Shown here: one piece after another, positions 42,849 to 50,714 of the stretch
Layout of the letters: each line of letters starts with the position of its first letter
Position numbering within the stretch: the first letter of the stretch is position 1
From: Gammaproteobacteria bacterium
GTDB lineage: Bacteria > Pseudomonadota > Gammaproteobacteria > JADZEE01
Length of the DNA stretch: 64,000 bases
NCBI GenBank assembly: GCA_020850735.1
Contig: JADZEE010000048.1
Coordinates: 1-64,000 of the forward strand
Reading direction: 5' to 3'
Program-made: the position numbers and the translations under genes
Notes under the pieces: generated by a model
The model's input: the letters and a program-made list of their open reading frames with translations, nothing else
What the model was told of the DNA's origin: nothing
The model's database searches: none

Positions 42849-43409
42849 ATGCGGACGCTGCCCGACTTCCTCGCTCCCGGCCTCGACATCATCTCGGTCG
42901 GGCTGAACCCGTCACCGCGTGCCGTGCGCGAGGGATTTTACTTCCCGAATCCGCGCAACCGTTTCTGGCGCGCGCTCAATGTCTCGGCTCTGCCGGCCGC
43001 AGCCCTGGTGCCGGGGCCGGCCGCCATGGCCACCCTGCTCGAACGCGATCGCATCGGCTGTACCGATGTCGTCAAGCGACCGACGCGTCGCGGGGCCGAG
43101 CTGCGGGCGGCCGATTTCGACCGTTGGGTGCCGCGGCTCGCGGCCCGGCTGACGGCGCTCGAGCCGCGCATCGTCTGGTTTCACGGGCGCGTCGCCTGGA
43201 CGCGCTACTGCCAATGCCTGGGTGTGGATCCGGGCGCCGCCTGGGGGCTGCAGGCGGTGTCACTGCCACCGGACCTGGTCGTGTTCGTCACCCCGAACCC
43301 GAGCCCGGCGAACGCCGCGTTTTCGCTCGCCGAGATCAGCGCCTGGTATGCGCGTCTGGCTTCCCTGCGCGCCGCCCTTGAGCCGCGCGCACCCGCGCAG
43401 GTATCGTAA
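42849..43409 (+). CDS. mug: Mug-type (G:T/U mismatch) uracil-DNA glycosylase
   Basis: A 186-residue base-excision-repair enzyme of the uracil-DNA glycosylase superfamily family 2. Motif A is IISVGLNPSPRAVREGFYFPNPRNRFW, with the catalytic Asn of GLNPSP and the pocket Phe/Tyr. Motif B is FVTPNPSPANAAFSL. IGCTDVVKRPTRRGAEL fits the family core. ATG 42849 is chosen because the protein then begins a few residues before motif A, as in Mug; earlier in-frame starts add a low-complexity leader. It lies 48 bases before the F420 genes. Confidence 0.85.
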   Translation: MRTLPDFLAPGLDIISVGLNPSPRAVREGFYFPNPRNRFWRALNVSALPAAALVPGPAAMATLLERDRIGCTDVVKRPTRRGAELRAADFDRWVPRLAARLTALEPRIVWFHGRVAWTRYCQCLGVDPGAAWGLQAVSLPPDLVVFVTPNPSPANAAFSLAEISAWYARLASLRAALEPRAPAQVS

Positions 43410-43457
43410 CGCGCCTCCACCCGCGCCGGCCGCGCACGTGCCGGACGACTCGCCGCC

Positions 43458-44303
43458 GTGACCAAAGACCCAGTCGATAACGCCTCGTCAACGACCGACG
43501 CCCGCGACGGCACACTCGTCATCGCGCCGCTGCCGGGCATGCCGCTGATCCATCCGGGCGACGATCTGGCCGGGATCATCGGCGACGCGCTCGATCGCGC
43601 CGGCCTGCACCCGCACGACCGTGACGTCCTCGTCATTGCGCAGAAAGTGGTGTCCAAGGCTGAAGGACGCCTCGTCGCGCTCGACTCGGTCACGCCGTCG
43701 AAACGCGCCCGGCGGGTCGCCGCGCGGGTGGACAAGGATCCACGGCTGGTCGAACTCGTCCTGCGGGAAGCCGCGGAAGTCGTCGCCTGCCGTCCGGGTG
43801 CGCTCATCGTCCGCCACCGCTGCGGTTACGTGCTCGCCAATGCCGGCATCGATCATTCCAATGTCGACGCCCGCGCCGGGACCACCGTGCTGCTGCTGCC
43901 GTGCGACGCCGACGCGAGCGCGGCACGCCTGCGCGCCGCGCTCGAGCGGCGCTACGGCGTAACTGTGGCCGTGGTGATCAACGACTCCACCGGACGGGCG
44001 TGGCGCAACGGTACGGTCGGGATCGCGCTCGGCGCCGCCGGGCTGCCGGCGCTGCTCGACATGCGCGGCTGGAGCGACCTGTTCGGACGGCGCCTGGAGA
44101 TCACGGAGACCGGTTTCGCAGACGAGATCGCGGCAGCGGCCTCGCTGGTGATGGGTCAGGCCGATGAAGGCCGGCCGGTCGTGCTCCTGCGCGGGCTGCG
44201 CTGGCACGGCGAGAGCAACGCCGCGGCGCTGTTACGGCCGCCCGCGGACGACCTGTTCCGTCTCGGCGCCGGCGCGCACGCGGATGTCGAGATCGACCCG
44301 TGA
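43458..44303 (+). CDS. cofE: coenzyme F420-0:L-glutamate ligase
   Basis: A 281-residue GTP-dependent ligase that adds the gamma-linked glutamate tail to F420-0 (cofE/fbiB N-terminal type). Family motifs are PLPGMPLIHPGDDL, VLVIAQKVVSKAEGR, YVLANAGIDHSNVD and VINDSTGRAWRNGTVGIALG. It lacks the nitroreductase-like domain of mycobacterial FbiB, so it is of the stand-alone CofE kind. Start GTG at 43458. The following cofD overlaps it by GTGA, showing tight co-translation. Confidence 0.9.
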   Translation: MTKDPVDNASSTTDARDGTLVIAPLPGMPLIHPGDDLAGIIGDALDRAGLHPHDRDVLVIAQKVVSKAEGRLVALDSVTPSKRARRVAARVDKDPRLVELVLREAAEVVACRPGALIVRHRCGYVLANAGIDHSNVDARAGTTVLLLPCDADASAARLRAALERRYGVTVAVVINDSTGRAWRNGTVGIALGAAGLPALLDMRGWSDLFGRRLEITETGFADEIAAAASLVMGQADEGRPVVLLRGLRWHGESNAAALLRPPADDLFRLGAGAHADVEIDP

Positions 44304-45238
44304 TCATCGCGTTGAGCGGCGGCATCGGCGGTGCCAAGCTCGCCCGCGGCCTGTACCGCGTGCTGCCTGCGGACGAGCTCACGGTGGTGGTCAACACCGG
44401 TGACGACTTCGAGCACCTCGGCCTGCACATCGCGCCCGATCTCGACACACTCGTGTACACCCTGGCGGGGTGTAACAATCCCGATACGGGCTGGGGCCGC
44501 GCCGGCGAGACCTGGACGTTCATGCGTGTCCTGGCCGGGATCGGCGGCGAATCCTGGTTCAATCTCGGCGACGGCGACCTCGCTCTGCACGTGGAACGCA
44601 CGCGCCGCTTGCGCGCGGGTGAACGCCTCGCGACGTTCACCGAGGACGTGCGCCGGCGGTTTGGCGTGCACGCACGCGTGCTGCCGATGAGCGACGATCC
44701 CGTGCGCACGCTGGTGGCGACGGACGCCGGTGTGCTGGCGTTCCAGCATTATTTCGTGCGCGAGCGTTGTGTGCCGCGGGTGACGGGCTTTGAATTCGCC
44801 GGCGCGGGCGCCGCACGCCCGTGTGCCGAGGTGCTGGCGGCGTTGCGGGACCGGTCGCTGGAGGCCGTGGTCCTGTGTCCGTCCAACCCGTTCGTGAGCA
44901 TCGATCCGATTCTGTCGGTGCCGGGGATCCGTGCGGCACTGGCGGGCTGCGCGGCACCGGTCGTCGCGGTCTCGCCGATCGTGGGCGGTGACGCGGTCAA
45001 GGGCCCGACCGCGAAGATGATGCGCGAGCTCGGCCTGCCGGTCCGCGCCGCGGCGGTGGCGGCCCGCTATGCGGACTTCATCGATGGTTTTGTGCTCGAC
45101 GAACGTGACGCCGAGGAGGCCGGCGGGATCGCGATGCCGGTGTCGATCAGCGACACGCTGATGCGCTCCGATGTGGATCGCGAACGTCTCGCTGGCGCCG
45201 TGCTCGGTTTCGTGCGCACGCTCGGCGCCACGCGATGA
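44300..45238 (+). CDS. cofD: 2-phospho-L-lactate transferase (F420 biosynthesis)
   Basis: A 312-residue enzyme that joins the phospho-lactyl (or related) moiety to FO, giving F420-0 or its dehydro form. It begins with the typical IALSGGIGGAKLARGLYRVL and continues with VVVNTGDDFEHLGLHIAPDLDTLVYTLAG, LGDGDLALHVERT and VSPIVGGDAVKGPTAKMMRELG. Full length. The GTG start at 44300 overlaps the cofE stop, and its own stop overlaps the cofC start by ATGA, so cofE-D-C form one unit. Confidence 0.93.
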   Translation: MIIALSGGIGGAKLARGLYRVLPADELTVVVNTGDDFEHLGLHIAPDLDTLVYTLAGCNNPDTGWGRAGETWTFMRVLAGIGGESWFNLGDGDLALHVERTRRLRAGERLATFTEDVRRRFGVHARVLPMSDDPVRTLVATDAGVLAFQHYFVRERCVPRVTGFEFAGAGAARPCAEVLAALRDRSLEAVVLCPSNPFVSIDPILSVPGIRAALAGCAAPVVAVSPIVGGDAVKGPTAKMMRELGLPVRAAAVAARYADFIDGFVLDERDAEEAGGIAMPVSISDTLMRSDVDRERLAGAVLGFVRTLGATR

Positions 45239-45942
45239 GCGTTGCGCCGCACGGCATCTGGGCGTTGGTGCCGGTCAAGGCGTTCGCCGCCGCCAAGCAA
45301 CGCCTCGCGGGTACTTTGTCGGCGCCCGCGCGCGTCGCGCTGTTCCGCTGCATGCTCGAGGACGTGCTCGGGGCGCTGGCGGCGAGCACTCGCCTGGCCG
45401 GCGTCGCGGTCGTCACCCGCGACCCGCAAGCACAGGACATTGCGCGTGCGCACGCGGCGCTGGTCATCGGTGAGACCGGCACCGACGGCGATCACGTCGG
45501 CGCGGTGACCGAGGCCGTCGCGGTGCTCGCGGCGCGCGCGGTGGCGGGCGTACTGGTGTTGCCCGCGGATGTACCCGGTATCACGGCGGCGGAGATCGAT
45601 ACGATCCTGTCCCGGCACGGACCGGCACCGGCGGTCACGCTGGTGCCGTCGCGCGATCATCGCGGGACCAACGCCATCGTCTGTTCACCGCCGCAGCTGC
45701 TGCGGTTCCGCTACGGCGAGGACAGCTTCCGCCGGCATCTGGATGAAGCCCGCGCCGCGGGGGTGCAGCCGTGCGTGCTCGAGCTGGACGGTGCGGGTCT
45801 GGACATCGATACCAGCGCGGATCTGGCGGAATTCGCCGGCCGTCCGTCCCGCACCCGCAGCCGTGCCTGGCTCGTCCGGGCCGGTCTGGCGGCTGGCGAC
45901 GGCGACGCCGCGCGCGATTGCACCGGCGGCAAGATCGGTTAG
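45235..45942 (+). CDS. cofC: 2-phospho-L-lactate / phosphoenolpyruvate guanylyltransferase
   Basis: A 235-residue MobA-like nucleotidyltransferase that activates 2-phospholactate, PEP or 3-phosphoglycerate with GTP for CofD. Signature: WALVPVKAFAAAKQRLAGTL, then LVLPADVPGITAAEI (metal Asp) and PSRDHRGTNAIVCSPP, then FRYGEDSFRRHLDEA. Which phospho-acid is used decides whether normal, dehydro- or 3PG-type F420 results; it cannot be told by eye. The C-terminal 25 residues are Arg-rich and not conserved. Confidence 0.9.
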   Translation: MSVAPHGIWALVPVKAFAAAKQRLAGTLSAPARVALFRCMLEDVLGALAASTRLAGVAVVTRDPQAQDIARAHAALVIGETGTDGDHVGAVTEAVAVLAARAVAGVLVLPADVPGITAAEIDTILSRHGPAPAVTLVPSRDHRGTNAIVCSPPQLLRFRYGEDSFRRHLDEARAAGVQPCVLELDGAGLDIDTSADLAEFAGRPSRTRSRAWLVRAGLAAGDGDAARDCTGGKIG

Positions 45943-46132
45943 ACTGCCGCCGTCGTCGCGCAGGGTCCCGGCCGGCGGTGATTCGCGGCGAGGGCTGTCT
46001 CACGCCGCGCTGACAGGGGGGGACGCAGGGCGCGACGCGGATGCCGTCGCGTCGCAGCGGTTGCAGTGCATCCGCGGTGTGCTCGCGTCACGCGTGCACC
46101 TGTCGCCACCCCTGCAAGCGGAGGTAGCTCCC

Positions 46133-47176
46133 GTGCGATTCAGTACCATGATCTGGCCGCATTCGTCGGCCACCCTCGAACCCGTCGTCGAGCTCGCCCA
46201 GGTCGCCGATCGCAACGGCTTCGAGTCCGTGTACATCGGCGATTCGCAGATGATCTGGAACGACGTCTACGTCGCCCTCGGCATGTGCGCGGTGACGACC
46301 GAGCGTGTGCGCCTCGGGACCGGTGTGACCAACACCGTCACCCGCCACCCGGCGGTCACGGCCAACGCCATCATGTCGGTCAACATGGCCAGTCACGGCC
46401 GGGCCGTGCTCGGTATCGGCGCCGGCGATTCGGCCGTGCGCACGGCGGGTATGTCGCCGGCCCGGCTGCCCGTCATCCGCGAGCGCGTCGCGTTCATCCG
46501 TGCGCTGCTCGACGGTGCCGAGGTCGATCCGCTGGTCACGCTCGGCGAGCGCCGCGAGGGTACCTGGGGCATGGTCGATCGCATCCATCTCGAGGGCGCC
46601 GGGGACTGGGGCAAGCTGCCGATCGAACTCGCCTGCATGGGGCCGAAGTCGGCCGAGGCCGCAGGGGAGATCTGCGACGGCGTCATCGTCGACGGTCACA
46701 TGGGTGGCAACGCCGAGGGCGTGCGCGCCACCGTCGAGGCGGTTGCGCGCGGCGCGGCGCACGCGGGCCGGAGCGTCGCCGGTATGCGCTTCGTCGCCGC
46801 CATCGACGGTGCCATCGAGGATGATCGCGGCGCCGCGCTCGATCAGGTGCGCCAGACCGCGGCGCGCAACATCGCGCGCAAGCCCTACCTGCCCGATTGC
46901 ATCGGCGTGGAGCACGCGGACGTGGTCCGGAACGTCACCGAGTCCTACAAGTTCTACAAACATCTGGACCTGACCGCCCAGCATCGCAAGCTGATCCCGG
47001 ACGATGTGGCGATGAAGTGCTGCATCGCCGGTACGCCGGACGACTGCATCGCCAAGGCGAAGGAACTCGCAGCCGCGGGAATCACCGATATCGCGGTATT
47101 CATCACCGCCCAGGATCTGGCGGCATCGCGCCGCAAGCTCGAACGCTTCGCGCGCGAGGTCATGCCCTACGTGTGA
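46133..47176 (+). CDS. LLM-class F420-dependent oxidoreductase
   Basis: A 347-residue luciferase-like TIM-barrel flavin/F420 enzyme. Motifs are MIWPHSSATLEPVVELAQVADRNGFESVYIGD, the loop TGVTNTVTRHPAVTANA and GRAVLGIGAGDSAV, with IELACMGPKSAEAAGEICDGVI later, as in methylene-H4MPT reductase and mycobacterial F420 reductases. Located 190 bases after cofC, it is the likely user of the cofactor made by the preceding genes. Start GTG 46133 has GGAGG 8 bases upstream; the frame further upstream is antisense-like. Confidence 0.85.
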   Translation: MRFSTMIWPHSSATLEPVVELAQVADRNGFESVYIGDSQMIWNDVYVALGMCAVTTERVRLGTGVTNTVTRHPAVTANAIMSVNMASHGRAVLGIGAGDSAVRTAGMSPARLPVIRERVAFIRALLDGAEVDPLVTLGERREGTWGMVDRIHLEGAGDWGKLPIELACMGPKSAEAAGEICDGVIVDGHMGGNAEGVRATVEAVARGAAHAGRSVAGMRFVAAIDGAIEDDRGAALDQVRQTAARNIARKPYLPDCIGVEHADVVRNVTESYKFYKHLDLTAQHRKLIPDDVAMKCCIAGTPDDCIAKAKELAAAGITDIAVFITAQDLAASRRKLERFAREVMPYV

Positions 47177-47374
47177 TCGCAGGTACCGCGGACCGCCGGC
47201 AGCGACGTCCCGTCGGCCCGCGGATTGCGCGCCGGCCTTCAGTCGCGGCCCGCAATGCCGGCAGACAGGACGGCGCAAGTGCGATCGGGTCGGACCGGCA
47301 ACGGCCCCGGCATGCACGGCGTTGCCGGTTCGTCGCCGCCCGGGGAGACCCGTGCAGGGAGTGAGCGAGCACGC

Positions 47375-48070
47375 ATGTATCGCAGCCTCGATGTCGACGA
47401 GATCATCGCCACCCTCGAGCGGCTCGAGCACCGTATCGCCGAACGCTTCCCGAGCTCCGGTCTCAAGGGCGTGTGCGCGGAGCTCGGCGCCGTCGCCCGG
47501 GAAACCCGCGAGCGATCGGCGTGGATCGCGCGCCCGCAGCTCGGTCTGCGACTCGGCGTGATCAGCCTTGTCGGGCTGATGCTCATCGCGCTCGCCTACA
47601 GTGTCGCGACGCTCGAGGTGACCTGGGGCCGCTTTACGGTCGCCGAGCTGGTGCAGGTCACCGAGGCCGGCATCAACGAGCTCATCGTCATCGGTGCCGC
47701 GCTGGTGTTCCTGGTCAGCGCCGAGAAGCGGATCAAACGCGCCCGGGCGCTGACGGCGCTGCACGAGCTGCGCGTCATCGCGCACGTCATCGACATGCAT
47801 CAGCTCACCAAGGATCCGGCGGGTATCCTGGGCAAGGTCGTGGTCACCGCCTCCTCACCGGCGCGGATGATGGACGGCTACGCGCTCGGCCGGTATCTGG
47901 ACTACTGTTCCGAGATGCTTTCCCTGACGGGCAAGATCGCCGCCCTGTACGCCCAGAACCTGCGCGATGCCGACGTCGCCGCCGCCGTCAACGAGGTCGA
48001 GACGCTGTCGACCTCGCTCAGCCGCAAGATCTGGCAGAAGATCATGATGCTGGGGCGCTACCAGGAGTAG
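47375..48070 (+). CDS. conserved hypothetical membrane protein with two helices
   Basis: A 231-residue protein of unknown function. It has a soluble helical N-terminus (MYRSLDVDEIIATLERLEHRI), two membrane helices (about residues 52-72 and 88-110: LGVISLVGLMLIALAYSVA; GINELIVIGAALVFLVSA), then a helical cytoplasmic C-terminal domain with EKRIKRARALTALHELRVIAHVIDMHQL and a conserved-looking DGYALGRYLDYCSEML. It may share transcription with the LLM gene (200-base gap) and with the hypothetical gene after it, but no role is evident. Confidence 0.6.
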   Translation: MYRSLDVDEIIATLERLEHRIAERFPSSGLKGVCAELGAVARETRERSAWIARPQLGLRLGVISLVGLMLIALAYSVATLEVTWGRFTVAELVQVTEAGINELIVIGAALVFLVSAEKRIKRARALTALHELRVIAHVIDMHQLTKDPAGILGKVVVTASSPARMMDGYALGRYLDYCSEMLSLTGKIAALYAQNLRDADVAAAVNEVETLSTSLSRKIWQKIMMLGRYQE

Positions 48071-48120
48071 CCTGTCGCGTCGTGGTGACCGATCTCTTAC
48101 GCGGAACGCTCGGGTTCGCG

Positions 48121-48840
48121 ATGGGCGGCCGGCGCAAACGCAGCGAATCGATGTGCAGCGGCGCGGACGACGCGGCGTTGACCACCGCGTACCCGTTCAA
48201 TGCCCGCCCGAGGATCGCCGCGTCCGTGCGCTCGGGCTGGGCGCCGGCGGTGGACCGGCTGCTCGAACGGGGGCACACCTTCCTGCCGTTGACCTATGCC
48301 GGGGGCAACCTGTATCGCGGCATGGCGAGCGGCGTTCGCGCGGGTCTGACCGCCGGGTACTTCGGCGTCAATACCGGCGACCATCCCCTGTGCGCCCTCG
48401 AGCGCGAGCTCGGCGTGCTGCTGGTCTCCCAGGATCTCGCCGACGCCCTGGCGGTGGCGCGGTTGTGGGAAAGCGGTGCCGATGCGGGTGTGCTCGTGTT
48501 TCCCGCCACCGTGTTTGCGACGCGCTGGTCCGCGGGTGCGGCAGCCGTGCTCGGCTTCGCCGAGCCCGGTGTCGTGTTCCGCTATCCTTTTCTGGTCGGG
48601 TCCCTGGCGTGTACCGACACGGCCATGCTGCTGGTGAGTGCGCGCGCGGCCGTCCCCTGCGCACGCCGGATCAGCGCGGGTCCCCCGCAGATCATCGCCC
48701 TGGGCGCAGCCACCCGTGCCGGGATCGAATCCGAAGCGCTCGGCGTGCTCGCCGCGTACGGGCTCGGCGCCGCCCGGCCCGAAGTCGCGCAGCGGCTGCC
48801 GCGACCTGACCGGGCGCCGCCGCCGGACGTGCCCGGGTGA
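48121..48840 (+). CDS. hypothetical protein
   Basis: A 239-residue product not recognised. The middle reads TFLPLTYAGGNLYRGMASGVRAGLTAGYFGVNTGDHPLCALERELGVLLVSQDLADALAVARLWESG, which looks like a real folded domain. LVGSLACTDTAMLLVSAR is a strand-rich hydrophobic part, and the C-terminus is Pro-rich. The start is uncertain (ATG 48121; GTG 48085 or 48082 also in frame) and no ribosome site is clear. It converges with the next gene (5-base gap). Confidence 0.45.
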   Translation: MGGRRKRSESMCSGADDAALTTAYPFNARPRIAASVRSGWAPAVDRLLERGHTFLPLTYAGGNLYRGMASGVRAGLTAGYFGVNTGDHPLCALERELGVLLVSQDLADALAVARLWESGADAGVLVFPATVFATRWSAGAAAVLGFAEPGVVFRYPFLVGSLACTDTAMLLVSARAAVPCARRISAGPPQIIALGAATRAGIESEALGVLAAYGLGAARPEVAQRLPRPDRAPPPDVPG

Positions 48841-48845
48841 GCGCA

Positions 48846-49511
48846 TCAGTCCGTCTGCGACGCGTTCTCCGGTTGTTCGAACAGCCGCGAGTAGAAGCCG
48901 CGCTGGGGCATACACGCCTGCTCGGCCGGTGACTCGAGCCGCGGCGAGTGCACGACGATGCCCCAGCGACCATCGGCGGCGTTGAACAGCTCGACGAACA
49001 TGTGCTCCTGCATGGACACGCGCCCGCGCCAGATGGGACGTGCCTGCCAGTATTTTTCCAGGCTCGCACGCAGGACGTCGTACCGGTTGCACAGGCTTTC
49101 GTAGTGATCGCGTTCGCGCGCGGTTGCGCGTTCGAACTCGGCGGCGCCGATCGGTGCCGGCGGATCGGCGAGCGGCGGCGGCGTGTCGTACCAGGACTCG
49201 GGGCCGACACCGGCGATCTCACCACCGTGTTCCACCAGCAGCCAGCTCGAATCGGTGGCGACGAACAGGAAGGCCTCCGGCGGCGCGTCCGCGGTGGCCG
49301 GCGCCGCCACGTGCCCCCACCACAGGAAACGCGTCACCGCCGGTTGCTGCTGCAGCGACTCGTAGGTCGGCCCGGGCGGCGCTGCGGCGCTGGCGCGCGT
49401 GGCCAGGGTCAGGAGCAGGAAGGTGAGTGCGGTCGCCGGTCCGAACGCCGCGGGCCTGCGGCCGGCGCATGCGCGCCGGACGTGCCCGGCCGCGGCTGCG
49501 CCCGTCGCCAT
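48846..49511 (-). CDS. secreted hypothetical protein
   Basis: A 221-residue protein with an N-terminal export signal (about residues 22-43, ALTFLLLTLATRASAAAPP). The mature part has VTRFLWWGHVAAPATADAPPEAFLFVATDSSWLLVEHGGEI and RDHYESLCNRYDVLRASLEKYWQARPIWRGRV. It ends RGFYSRLFEQPENASQTD. No family recognised. Downstream of the DUF2461 gene by 11 bases, so both are probably on one transcript. Confidence 0.5.
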   Translation of the reverse strand: MATGAAAAGHVRRACAGRRPAAFGPATALTFLLLTLATRASAAAPPGPTYESLQQQPAVTRFLWWGHVAAPATADAPPEAFLFVATDSSWLLVEHGGEIAGVGPESWYDTPPPLADPPAPIGAAEFERATARERDHYESLCNRYDVLRASLEKYWQARPIWRGRVSMQEHMFVELFNAADGRWGIVVHSPRLESPAEQACMPQRGFYSRLFEQPENASQTD

Positions 49512-49522
49512 ACCGCCGGCGC

Positions 49523-50227
49523 TCAGAACGGCAGGTTCAGCGCCCGGCACAGAAAACCGACCAGCGGCACCGCGGCACGCAGCGATCGCGACACCTCGTC
49601 GACGAAATCGACCGCTTGCGGCGCGGTCTCGTCGAGGCGGCGCAGCAACAGGTAGTCCGTACGGCGCAGATCGACGGCGTGCGGGTGCTGCGCGTCGTAG
49701 CCCTGCGGCATGCGGGTCAGACTCGTCCCTTCGAGTTGGAACAGGCGCCGCTGCGCCGGTGCATCGCGGGCCGCGCGCCATCGGTCCGGGTGGGTGGCGA
49801 TACGGTCACGGATGAGGCCGAGCGCGGTGCGGTCCGGATGCCAGCAGCCGGCGCCGACGAACACCTCGCCGGGCGCCACGTGGACGTAGAACCCGGGCGC
49901 GTGCACGTCTTTCGCCTGCTCGTGCCGGAACTGGATGCCTATATTGGTTTTGTAGGGACGCTTGTCGCGGGCAAAGCGCACGTCCCGATACACGCGCATG
50001 AGCGATCCGCCTGCGCGCCGGGCGATGGCGCGATAATGGGGTGACAACGCGCGGACGTGCGGTTCCATCGCGACGATGAAGCGCATCGCCGGTTCCAGCA
50101 CTTCGGTTTCGTAGCGCGTCTTGTTCGCTTTGAACCACGCGCGATCGTTGTGGTCCGCGAGCTCGCGCAGAAAGCGTAGCGTGCGCGGCTCGAAGCCGGT
50201 GAATGACGCCTGCGCGTCGCGTGGCAT
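49523..50227 (-). CDS. DUF2461 family protein
   Basis: A 234-residue cytosolic protein of the DUF2461 family. Family motifs are FTGFEPRTLRFLRELADHNDRAWFKANKTRYE, RVYRDVRFARDKRPYKTNIGIQFRH, PGFYVHVAPGEVFVGAGCW and the C-terminal RRTDYLLLRRLDE. Function is not known. The ATG at 50227 fits the family start. The pqqA-like gene lies upstream on the same strand but is closed off by its own terminator. Confidence 0.85.
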   Translation of the reverse strand: MPRDAQASFTGFEPRTLRFLRELADHNDRAWFKANKTRYETEVLEPAMRFIVAMEPHVRALSPHYRAIARRAGGSLMRVYRDVRFARDKRPYKTNIGIQFRHEQAKDVHAPGFYVHVAPGEVFVGAGCWHPDRTALGLIRDRIATHPDRWRAARDAPAQRRLFQLEGTSLTRMPQGYDAQHPHAVDLRRTDYLLLRRLDETAPQAVDFVDEVSRSLRAAVPLVGFLCRALNLPF

Positions 50228-50361
50228 AGCTGTACCCGCTGTGACCGCGGCGCCGGCGCGCGGATCGCCCTGGCGCCGTCCCGCGGGCCCGGTCGCCCGT
50301 CCCGGGGCGATGGTAACCGAGCCCGACCCGCAGCGGCCACCGCCGAGCCGGCCGGACAAAA

Positions 50362-50387
50362 GAAAAGGGACCCGCAGGTCCCTTTTC
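50362..50387 (-). terminator. rho-independent terminator of the pqqA-like gene
   Basis: An 11-bp perfect stem (GAAAAGGGACC / GGTCCCTTTTC) with a 4-base loop, followed on the minus strand by TTTTG. It sits 23 bases after the stop of the small PqqA gene, so the little gene is transcribed alone. Confidence 0.85.
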
Positions 50388-50409
50388 CGCCGTCGTCGAT
50401 CGGGATCGA

Positions 50410-50484
50410 TCAGCGGTTGTAGATGTACATCGTCACTTCGAAACCATAGCGGATGTCGTCGTATGCAGGGGTTTCCCATTTCAT
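50410..50484 (-). CDS. pqqA: PqqA-like pyrroloquinoline quinone precursor peptide
   Basis: A 24-codon gene whose peptide begins MKWETPAYDDIRYGF and ends EVTMYIYNR. The Glu-x-x-x-Tyr pair (EVTMY), cross-linked during PQQ synthesis, and the spacing from P-A-Y to the C-terminus match PqqA peptides (usually 22-26 residues). ATG 50484 is chosen over ATG 50490 because GGAGG then lies 8 bases upstream. A strong terminator follows 23 bases after the stop. No pqqB, C, D or E gene is present in the window, so the maturation enzymes must be elsewhere or this is an extra copy. Confidence 0.85.
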   Translation of the reverse strand: MKWETPAYDDIRYGFEVTMYIYNR

Positions 50485-50714
50485 CGTCATATCCTCCGTT
50501 GCAGGGATGGCCAGGCGTATTGGGCCTCGCAGCTATCCTCAAGCAGAAGCCATGCCACCCGCCGCAATCGCGGACCTTAGCCTGAAACTTACGTTCAATC
50601 AGATAGTTGAGTTGGTCGCTGGCCGCAGAGTCGCGACCCGGCCAGGCGCTGTCTGGTTGCAGTCAGCCAGGCTGTATGGTTGGTTGGAACCAGTCTAAAG
50701 GGACTGCCGCCCGC

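Noticed and set aside
48097-49092. minus-strand frame across the hypothetical gene at 48.1-48.8 kb
   Set aside because: No start signal and a repetitive Arg/Gly/His composition; the plus-strand frame looks more protein-like, though its own support is moderate.
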